36,170 nt of DNA, from positions 1-36,170 of IMG/VR virus record IMGVR_UViG_3300029952_000082, one strand, 5' to 3'. Positions 30,543-36,170 of the stretch are shown here, piece after piece. Both the position numbers and the translations under genes were made by a program. This stretch comes from a virus. The notes beneath the pieces were generated by a model. The model had not been told where the DNA came from, ran no database searches, and was given only the letters and a program-made list of their open reading frames with translations. Position 1 is the first letter of the stretch. Each line of letters opens with the position of its first letter.

Positions 30543-32423
30543 ATGCTCGACGGCCAACAAACGATTACTGGAAATCACAACGTTACCAACACCTTGAGTG
30601 GTACAGAGTTCTACACTCACGTGATTTCAACATGTCAACAGATTTATGATGTGTTGGTAGCACATTGTGGTCCCCATGCGACAGATGCACTTATCATTCA
30701 ACCGAATGATGGACGAAATCTCAAAGATCCAATCTATGCCATCTTCACCAAAGATGGCATTAACATTGTTCGATCTATCGAATTTGTAAGTCCCATTCAA
30801 AAACACATCCAAAACTTGGTTGCTTATGTTGGTAGTCGCGTTGATGCAAAAAGTCATGACGGCACAACAACTGCTATGTTGTTCTTTACCTCGTTGGTTA
30901 TGGAGTATTACACCAACATTAACGATTGTTTGGTAGCAGGACAATTACCAGACTATCGGCTGATGAAAAAAGAGTTACATACCACCTTTCAGTTGCTGAT
31001 TGATGGGTTAGAAGAGGCAGTTGTCACTGTTGATAGTTTTGCTAAAGACAAACAGCTTACACGAAAAGAAGCTGTTCGTTATGTCGCATATCATCAAGCC
31101 ATGCTGTCTAGCAAAGGTGATACCGAACTATCTGATGCTATTGTAGAGGTGGTTGAAACTCTACCTGTCGAGTTGTATGGATTGTTTTCTGTTTCTCAAT
31201 CAAAGATTGAAACGGATCATCGATTCACAGTAACTCATGATGATTTTGATTTCACGATGAATGTCATCAGCAATCTTGATGATATGAATCATCGAATGGG
31301 AACTGAGTATCTGGCCGAGTCGTGTGATCTGATTGTCTCTGAAGATGATCTGGTCCGTGGCAACCCAGCACTTACGTTGATCGAAGATCATCTTACAAAT
31401 GCACATGCAGGAAATCGTACTTGTGATTTAGTTATTGTCACTAAATCCATGGATGCAACTCTCATCGGTATGATTTCAACGTATAATCGTAGCAACAAAT
31501 ACAAAATCATTGTATTTCCTTTCAGCACACACAAACCCTATAGTAGTCGTGTTACTTTGTTAAGTGCCGTTGCTGCAGTAGCAAGTGTCTCTTCCTTGGT
31601 AGAACACGTCATTGATCCAACCCTTCCCTACCTCATTCAGAATGCCAAAGTGCATTATCACAATCGTCGATTGTTCCTAAGCAATCTCTATCAGAAAGAT
31701 GGTTCTCCTTATCATCCCTCATTTCAGGATAAACATCGTTTTCTACCATATACCCTAATGGTAGCAGATATTCGAACTGAACTTGAAGGATTCACATCTG
31801 GTCGTCGTCGTATTGAAACTGCGGCCGATAGTGCCATGTATGAAGACTATGTTGACATCTATCGTCGAATGATTAGTTCGGATATTCGCAATCTTCAGAT
31901 TTCTGGAATGCGTCATGATACCCTTGCAGATCATGATGTTCTGCAAGATGCATTTGGTGCTGTGTTATCTTCGCTTGAACATGGTTTTGTATTCGATGGA
32001 TATCTCAAACTTCAGATTGCACTCGATCTAGAAGGGATTAGTAGTGATTCCGAGATGATCGTTAGTCGAACTGTTTGGAATGTTTTGAAAACTGTGCATA
32101 AGCGGGATGCACAAACCATAATTAAAATTGGACTTCAGCCAGTCCAGGAGCTTTCACAATTTGCTGACCGAATGGATATGGTTGCTTATCAAGTCAAAGC
32201 TAATCATAACTCATATCTTTACTATCCAGTGGATAGTGATCCTACTAAGCGACTTGATGAAACACAACCAGTTGGTAATGGGTTGATTCCAGAAGTAACG
32301 CCTGTTCTTCAACCAGCCGATAGCTATCGTGAATTGTTCAAGCGCGTAGAAGATCTACTGCCAAAGTTGATCAACACAAGCCGTGCTATTATTCCGAATA
32401 CGGTTAATGCAACAACGACCTGA
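30543..32423 (+). CDS. groEL: GroEL-like group I chaperonin, divergent, 626 aa
   Basis: An ATP-driven protein-folding chamber subunit. Landmarks are GPHATDALI (43-51), FTKDGINIVRSIEF (68-81) and SHDGTTTAMLF (104-114). Also present are MNHRMGTEYLAESC (the apical 'fdrGyiSpyF' region) and DAFGAVLSSLEHGFVFDG (469-486). The three catalytic Asp residues of GroEL (D52, D87, D398) align with D71, D106 and D469. The GGG nucleotide loop (414-416) is degenerate (DGY). At 626 residues it is longer than bacterial GroEL (about 548) and lacks the GGM tail. No GroES gene is in the window, as for the known phage EL and OBP chaperonins. The ATG at 30543 follows a weak AGGGA; an upstream ATG at 30462 overlaps the previous gene. 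Confidence 0.93.
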   Translation: MLDGQQTITGNHNVTNTLSGTEFYTHVISTCQQIYDVLVAHCGPHATDALIIQPNDGRNLKDPIYAIFTKDGINIVRSIEFVSPIQKHIQNLVAYVGSRVDAKSHDGTTTAMLFFTSLVMEYYTNINDCLVAGQLPDYRLMKKELHTTFQLLIDGLEEAVVTVDSFAKDKQLTRKEAVRYVAYHQAMLSSKGDTELSDAIVEVVETLPVELYGLFSVSQSKIETDHRFTVTHDDFDFTMNVISNLDDMNHRMGTEYLAESCDLIVSEDDLVRGNPALTLIEDHLTNAHAGNRTCDLVIVTKSMDATLIGMISTYNRSNKYKIIVFPFSTHKPYSSRVTLLSAVAAVASVSSLVEHVIDPTLPYLIQNAKVHYHNRRLFLSNLYQKDGSPYHPSFQDKHRFLPYTLMVADIRTELEGFTSGRRRIETAADSAMYEDYVDIYRRMISSDIRNLQISGMRHDTLADHDVLQDAFGAVLSSLEHGFVFDGYLKLQIALDLEGISSDSEMIVSRTVWNVLKTVHKRDAQTIIKIGLQPVQELSQFADRMDMVAYQVKANHNSYLYYPVDSDPTKRLDETQPVGNGLIPEVTPVLQPADSYRELFKRVEDLLPKLINTSRAIIPNTVNATTT

Positions 32424-32456
32424 TTGTGATACTATGAGTTTTATGAGGAGTAGGTT

Positions 32457-32918
32457 ATGAGTGGTTCGACATTATTGGTAAATCAAGCTGTCATCGGAGA
32501 GACAGTTACATTTACGTCTAAAAATCCAGTCGATCCGACTGTGTATAAAGGCATTATCACAGGTATCATTACACCTGCTCTTGCCACCACCTTCGGTTTC
32601 GATTCTGTTTCTTACAATGCTGGAGTACAGCGAGCGGATCCTACCGTAGGTTCTATTTCTGTACTCAACTATTTTGTTATTACACTCACCAACAACCAGC
32701 CTGCTCCAGCTAATCGTTTGTTTGCAAATGAATGGATCGCAGCTGGTTCTTTCTCAGTCATCCAGAGCGCCACTGTTTACAATATCAATGTGTATGATAT
32801 TCCAGCAACTGGTCTCAATGCGATTATAACTGTTCTTCGTTCCGCTGGATTTAATGCGGTTCCTGTAACCGCCCCATCGGGAGCAGCCTTGAGTCAGGGT
32901 TCTACCACTACTCCGTAA
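32457..32918 (+). CDS. Ala/Thr-rich hypothetical protein, 153 aa
   Basis: A low-charge, beta-rich protein (MSGSTLLVNQAVIGETVTFT) with few Lys, Cys-free, ending in an Ala/Ser/Thr tail. The composition suits a small virion or decoration-type protein, but no family is recognised. GAGGAG six bases before the ATG is very strong. It is the last gene of the plus-strand block and may be a folding client of the chaperonin next to it, which is speculation. Confidence 0.75.
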   Translation: MSGSTLLVNQAVIGETVTFTSKNPVDPTVYKGIITGIITPALATTFGFDSVSYNAGVQRADPTVGSISVLNYFVITLTNNQPAPANRLFANEWIAAGSFSVIQSATVYNINVYDIPATGLNAIITVLRSAGFNAVPVTAPSGAALSQGSTTTP

Positions 32919-32934
32919 CATGGCACAGTGCATT

Positions 32935-32982
32935 TATATCACCACAAACAACAACCGGTAATAAGCTGTTGTGGTTGATATA
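32935..32982 (+). terminator. Imperfect hairpin after the plus-strand block
   Basis: TATATCACCACAAACAACA pairs with TGTTGTGGTTGATATA with two small bulges, starting 17 bases past the stop at 32918. It is followed by TTTGTGTTGTTAATAAAA. It is less regular than the other hairpins. Confidence 0.5.
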
Positions 32983-33013
32983 TTTGTGTTGTTAATAAAA
33001 AAAGAAGAAGAAG

Positions 33014-33049
33014 AAGAGTAGGATGTGGCATATGCCACATCCTACTCTT
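33014..33049. terminator. 36-bp perfect palindrome, bidirectional terminator
   Basis: Centred on GTGGCATATGCCAC and fully symmetric over 36 bp, between the plus gene ending at 32918 and the minus gene ending at 33054. On the minus strand it is followed by CTTCTTCTTCTTTTTTTATT, a strong T-rich tail. It is the longest palindrome in the window. Confidence 0.8.
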
Positions 33050-33053
33050 TCTC

Positions 33054-33407
33054 TCATTGTACTGAACGACCGGTCCATCCCTCGATCTTCATTGCTTCAG
33101 CCACATGTGGATCGAGAGTTGCATATGGTGCGCAACAATACCAATCGAAGTAATCCCCACGCCCAATAATCGCGGCAATCAAATCCCCAGCAGAACGAAA
33201 GCTATAACCCGCAGTATCACCGTTGGTGTGTGTCCACTCCATATTGGCGAGAGATCCCCACACGGCTTTGCAGAGATCATCATCATTCAGCATGTGCTCA
33301 CCAAGAGCGCGATTGACAGCGACTTCAAACGTATCCTGTAGATCTAAAGCTCGACCTCCAGGAACACCACCAACACCACCAAAGCTCTTTGGTACATAAT
33401 CTGACAT
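33054..33407 (-). CDS. Hypothetical protein, 117 aa
   Basis: It begins MSDYVPKSFGGVGGVPGG, a Gly-rich lead, then a helical/Trp-containing body (LCKAVWGSLANMEWTHTNG, RGDYFDWYCCAPYATLDPH). No family is recognised. AAGGA eight bases before the ATG at 33407 decides the start over one at 33434. A nine-codon frame with a strong ribosome-binding site lies 40 bases upstream. Confidence 0.75.
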   Translation of the reverse strand: MSDYVPKSFGGVGGVPGGRALDLQDTFEVAVNRALGEHMLNDDDLCKAVWGSLANMEWTHTNGDTAGYSFRSAGDLIAAIIGRGDYFDWYCCAPYATLDPHVAEAMKIEGWTGRSVQ

Positions 33408-33446
33408 ATTCAACGTCCTTCTGTTTAGAGACAACCAAACGTGGGT

Positions 33447-33476
33447 TTACATTCCCAGTAGAATCGCGATCAACAT
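33447..33476 (-). CDS. Possible 9-aa peptide with strong ribosome-binding site
   Basis: TTAGGAGGTAATTATG opens MLIAILLGM-stop. The AGGAGG site is a perfect Shine-Dalgarno sequence at ideal spacing, better than most genes here, and the peptide is wholly hydrophobic. It lies between the lipoprotein gene (stop 33515) and the 117-aa gene (ATG 33407). It could be a leader peptide, a micropeptide or a ribosome-loading element. Confidence 0.4.
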   Translation of the reverse strand: MLIAILLGM

Positions 33477-33514
33477 AATTACCTCCTAAAATACCGGTAT
33501 CCTAAAAGTCGATA

Positions 33515-34021
33515 TTAGCCTTGAATGACTACAGTTTCAAGTGCCAACCTAATACGTTTGCCGAATCTTGGTGTTTTACAAACATTGGCAACCTCACCAA
33601 AGGATTCCCAGAAACGAGGAGCCACTTCTTTGATCAGAATGTCATATTCAATGTCTTCAGCTACCGGTTTATTCAAGACGGCATATTGGGCGGTTACCAT
33701 GGCTCCCATATGCCGAATGGTAATAACACCAGACCCATTATCAAAACGATCCATAACTGTTACAATTTCAGATGGATCAATTTCACCGTGTTCATGTAGA
33801 AGAAATTTCTGTTGTGCCTCATTCAGATTCGATTCGAGCTCCAGTGTATATACAACTGGTGCATAGATCGAACTGAATACCGGAGGTTCCACTGGAAGTT
33901 CTTCTGCTTCCTTTTTGATCGAAGCTGATTTTGTTTTTGAAGAACAGGAAGCAACAATTCCGATTCCACCAAGAACCAGCAGAGCAGTAGCAGAGATTCC
34001 AGCAACGAGTAGTTTTGACAT
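33515..34021 (-). CDS. Putative lipoprotein or membrane-anchored protein, 168 aa
   Basis: The N-terminus MSKLLVAGISATALLVLGGI continues to VASC (C26), a plausible lipobox after a 20-residue hydrophobic stretch; if it is not processed, this is a membrane anchor. A Ser/Lys/Glu-rich linker follows, then a folded domain (about 50-168) with no recognised family. Phage lipoproteins can act in superinfection exclusion or lysis, but nothing here proves either. AAAGG lies six bases before the ATG. Confidence 0.75.
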   Translation of the reverse strand: MSKLLVAGISATALLVLGGIGIVASCSSKTKSASIKKEAEELPVEPPVFSSIYAPVVYTLELESNLNEAQQKFLLHEHGEIDPSEIVTVMDRFDNGSGVITIRHMGAMVTAQYAVLNKPVAEDIEYDILIKEVAPRFWESFGEVANVCKTPRFGKRIRLALETVVIQG

Positions 34022-34063
34022 GATGCACCTTTTGTGTTGAGTTTGGGTATAGCAGAAAGATCA

Positions 34064-34249
34064 TTACGCCATTGGGTATCGAGTGGATCTCCATACTGTC
34101 TTATTACAAATATCACCAAGATGCCATAATTGCATATCGGTGATATCATCACAAGAAGATTTGTGAATCTGAGGATATAGTTCATCCTCAAGAATCTGCA
34201 CTGGGGAATACAGAAGGGGAGGATTATTGATCGGAATCTCAATGGGCAT
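34064..34249 (-). CDS. Small hypothetical protein, 61 aa
   Basis: An Ile/Pro-rich N-terminus (MPIEIPINNPPLLYSPVQIL) is followed by an acidic region with two Cys (SSCDDITDMQLWHLGDIC). AAAGGAG seven bases before the ATG is very strong, and a promoter-like motif lies 46 bases upstream of the start, so it probably opens a short unit with the lipoprotein gene. No family is recognised. Confidence 0.7.
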   Translation of the reverse strand: MPIEIPINNPPLLYSPVQILEDELYPQIHKSSCDDITDMQLWHLGDICNKTVWRSTRYPMA

Positions 34250-34294
34250 GAGAAAACTCCTTTGAGTAAATACAGAGTTGTATTACTTCAAATA

Positions 34295-34306
34295 AGTAAT
34301 ATATAT
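34295..34306 (-). promoter_or_regulatory. Putative phage promoter, exact TATATTAC match
   Basis: The minus strand reads TTGAAATATATATTACTTAT, including TATATTAC exactly as in the phiKZ early motif. It ends 46 bases before the ATG at 34249, the same spacing as the other members. Confidence 0.65.
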
Positions 34307-34327
34307 TTCAATGAGAATGAACTCCAG

Positions 34328-34359
34328 GTAGAACAGGATCCTAATGGATCCTGTTCTAC
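34328..34359 (-). terminator. Hairpin terminator of the metallopeptidase gene
   Basis: A perfect 14-bp stem (GTAGAACAGGATCC and its complement) with a TAAT-type 4-nt loop lies 10 bases past the stop at 34370. There is no long T-run. Confidence 0.65.
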
Positions 34360-34369
34360 TTATGGGATC

Positions 34370-35848
34370 TCAGAGATTTTTAAGTCGAGCGGCATGGTAG
34401 AACAGTGGGTTCTTAATTAGGTTATTAGATAGTTGTTGTAAGATGTCATAATCTGAAGAAAGGGAGGCTGTGCGCAGTCCATCGAGAACCGATCCTCGAG
34501 ACAATATACGCATGATTGTTCCCCAGAATAGCTGGCGTATTTTAAATCCATTTGTCTTTTTTATGTCACTGATAGTTTTTAAAAGATCTTTTGTATCATT
34601 GACAAAATATACTCGAAGTTCATCACTCAAGGAATCATCTTTGAAAACAACCATATTGTTATGAAGAATATGTTCGAGGCGTAGTAATATTGGATCATAT
34701 ACATTGTTGTTAATGTAGAAAAGCATGCCAAATGTAGATATAAGGAATCCAAGTGATCCAAGAATAACTTTAATTGTAGTATGGGCATTAATCGCATCTG
34801 TTATAACAGACCGTGCTGCACCAATTGTATCTAATTTTTTTAAAGCAGAGGCTAAAGCTGCACCAAGACCATGTCTAGAAACAAACTCATCTGCAATACG
34901 TTCATTATAACCAGCATTGGATTCTGTTATTACGAGATCTGAAGACTTATGAGAACTGCTATTAATAGTTCCAAATCGACCAGCTTCCATCAATCGGGAA
35001 ACAAATGCTGAGGCCAATGATCCTAAAAAGTTTAAGGCAATACTAAATATAACTGGATTCAGACTCTTATTTTGTGCAGGAGTCTTTTTTATATCAACAA
35101 TGATCGTATCGAATGCTTTAGACCATTCGGTATTTGGGTGTTGTTTGACTGCAGTTTCTAATGTTGAAAGAGTAGTTATAGCTGTGGTATCATCAGCATT
35201 TTCACTAAGATATCGAATACTATTACCTGCTATATCTGCTCGATGATATACATCAGCCATGTGTTCATATATACTAATAGCATGACCACATTCATGTAGA
35301 ATGACAGCAGCATGTTCTTCTGCTGTCCATGGAACAATAGTACTATTAGTTTCGTTTCCAAGATACGTGCATACAAATAAATGTAATTGCATCAAATAGT
35401 TTGATGGTTTTGCAGTAAATGCACCTTTAGTTAAATCGATTGTTGTATCGAGAGAATCAAATAATGTTGGATTAAATTCTGTATTGCTATACGAAGAAGT
35501 TCCAGAAAAGAAATCTTGTCCGATTTCTGATTCCATCCAATCTGCATTTTTAAACATAGGAACCATCATACAATTAAATATCCTGGCATCATGGCACATC
35601 ACCATAGTGTTCATATTTAATTCTGTGGTTAAAAGTTGTTGTACTTTTGGACCAAATACATCATTGCCATATTTTTTGGCTGCTTTTAATCGTGCACTCG
35701 TTGCAATTGGAATCTTACCATCTGGTAATATAATTCTTGTTGTTTCTATCCAAGTAAGAAATTCATTACAAATGCTCACTAATTTCTTAGCAAGTGAACT
35801 TTCTGTCTGAAAAGCAATTCGTTCAAAAGAAGCAATGGATTCAAACAT
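34370..35848 (-). CDS. Membrane zinc metallopeptidase (HExxH zincin), 492 aa
   Basis: HECGH at 185-189 sits in a helix (HAAVILHECGHAISIYEHM), with a later NERIADEF (315-322) whose Glu could be the third zinc ligand. This is the arrangement of M48-type integral-membrane peptidases. Two hydrophobic segments (about 265-283 and 360-378) follow the motif. The N-terminal about 170 residues are not recognised. Its substrate could be a virion or host-membrane protein; this is unknown. The ATG at 35848 with GGGGA eight bases upstream is chosen over a TTG at 35863. It is bounded by hairpins at 34328-34359 and 35873-35917, so it is a separate unit. Confidence 0.85.
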   Translation of the reverse strand: MFESIASFERIAFQTESSLAKKLVSICNEFLTWIETTRIILPDGKIPIATSARLKAAKKYGNDVFGPKVQQLLTTELNMNTMVMCHDARIFNCMMVPMFKNADWMESEIGQDFFSGTSSYSNTEFNPTLFDSLDTTIDLTKGAFTAKPSNYLMQLHLFVCTYLGNETNSTIVPWTAEEHAAVILHECGHAISIYEHMADVYHRADIAGNSIRYLSENADDTTAITTLSTLETAVKQHPNTEWSKAFDTIIVDIKKTPAQNKSLNPVIFSIALNFLGSLASAFVSRLMEAGRFGTINSSSHKSSDLVITESNAGYNERIADEFVSRHGLGAALASALKKLDTIGAARSVITDAINAHTTIKVILGSLGFLISTFGMLFYINNNVYDPILLRLEHILHNNMVVFKDDSLSDELRVYFVNDTKDLLKTISDIKKTNGFKIRQLFWGTIMRILSRGSVLDGLRTASLSSDYDILQQLSNNLIKNPLFYHAARLKNL

Positions 35849-35872
35849 AACACCAATCCCCAAAACCTACTA

Positions 35873-35917
35873 TGTTGTATGCGACGGTCAGCTATAATAA
35901 GACCACTGCATACAACA
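35873..35917 (-). terminator. Imperfect hairpin between 35848 and 35939
   Basis: GTTGTATGCGACGGTC pairs with GACCACTGCATACAAC apart from a three-position internal mismatch, with an 11-nt loop. It follows the stop at 35939 and is probably the terminator of the gene running off the right edge. Confidence 0.55.
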
Positions 35918-35938
35918 CAGTGGGGAAACTTATCAAAT

Positions 35939-36170
35939 TCAACTATGGGCCATTGGATTATGGCGAGAAGCAGTCGCCCTAAGAGGAAGTTGTGGCATAA
36001 TCTGACGAATACGCTCCGTTGTAGATGCAACCATACGTGCAGTGTGCCGATAAAGTAGTATTCCAACAGTTAGATAACATACTTGTGCTGTAATAGCAAT
36101 AAACATATCCCAGGATACAGGAACTGTAGGAATGCTTGTATAAAAGTTATACACAAGTAATACACCAGAA
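35939..36170 (-). CDS. Small membrane protein, 5' end beyond the window
   Basis: The frame stays open to the right edge, so the start is not seen; a GTG at 36154 is the outermost candidate inside the window but has no site. A hydrophobic segment (MFIAITAQVCYLTVGILLY) is followed by a basic tail (TERIRQIMPQLPLRATASRH). The bases before the GTG would add SGVLL, possibly the end of another span. Family unknown. Confidence 0.6.
   Translation of the reverse strand, partial: SGVLLVYNFYTSIPTVPVSWDMFIAITAQVCYLTVGILLYRHTARMVASTTERIRQIMPQLPLRATASRHNPMAHS

Noticed and set aside
33823-34242. 139-aa minus-strand ORF overlapping the lipoprotein and 61-aa genes
   Set aside because: It overlaps two genes that have strong ribosome-binding sites, has none itself, and its composition is that of a shadow frame.
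1-36170. tRNA genes, CRISPR arrays or insertion sequences
   Set aside because: I saw no cloverleaf with a CCA-type end, no regularly spaced direct repeats and no transposase or terminal inverted repeats; the inverted repeats present all fit gene-end hairpins. A tRNA scan would be decisive.

Overview
This window looks like part of a large tailed bacteriophage ('jumbo' phage) genome of moderate, AT-leaning base composition. Coding is dense, most genes lie on the minus strand, and most have clear Shine-Dalgarno sites. Three multi-gene hallmarks support the phage call. One is a fragment of a multisubunit RNA polymerase beta' subunit (22427-23782). The second is a family B DNA polymerase that carries only the C-terminal catalytic motifs (25219-27378). 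The third is a GroEL-like chaperonin (30543-32423). A split multisubunit RNA polymerase together with a phage chaperonin is known from phiKZ/EL-related giant phages. Repeated minus-strand promoters built on ATATATATYATT resemble the phiKZ early motif TATATTAC and fit that placement. I cannot name the phage or its host.

Layout. 1-5100: five minus-strand genes of unknown function; the upper three (787-5027) form a unit read from a promoter at about 5080. 5200-8400: a 38-aa membrane micropeptide, a three-gene unit containing a 51-aa gene, and a GC-rich 88-aa membrane protein, two of them with their own promoters. 8551-11805: accessory minus-strand genes, including two Cys-cluster proteins, a P-loop polynucleotide-kinase-like protein and a macro-domain (ADP-ribose-type) protein. 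11824-17089: a complete type IIA topoisomerase (B subunit, a 160-aa protein, A subunit). 17422-17889: a lone plus-strand gene. 17938-21451: two paralogous tail fibres. 21580-22326: a Pro/Ala/Thr-repeat protein. 22427-27378: RNA polymerase beta' fragment, an unknown gene overlapping it by four bases, a membrane protein and the DNA polymerase. 27533-32918: a divergent plus-strand block ending in the chaperonin; inside it a T_TTT_TTT heptamer links a 480-aa ORF to a -1 frame extension. 33054-36170: small unknown genes, a putative lipoprotein and a membrane zinc metallopeptidase.

How it fits together. The polymerase, topoisomerase and RNA polymerase genes serve replication and host-independent transcription. 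The fibres and the frameshifted protein are probably virion or morphogenesis proteins. The chaperonin would fold phage proteins. The macro-domain/kinase group may process nucleotides or RNA ends and could counter host NAD- or RNA-based defences, which is inference. Nearly every minus-strand unit ends in a long, near-perfect palindrome whose sequence is unrelated to the others, so the transcription units can be drawn with some confidence. About half of the genes have no recognisable family.
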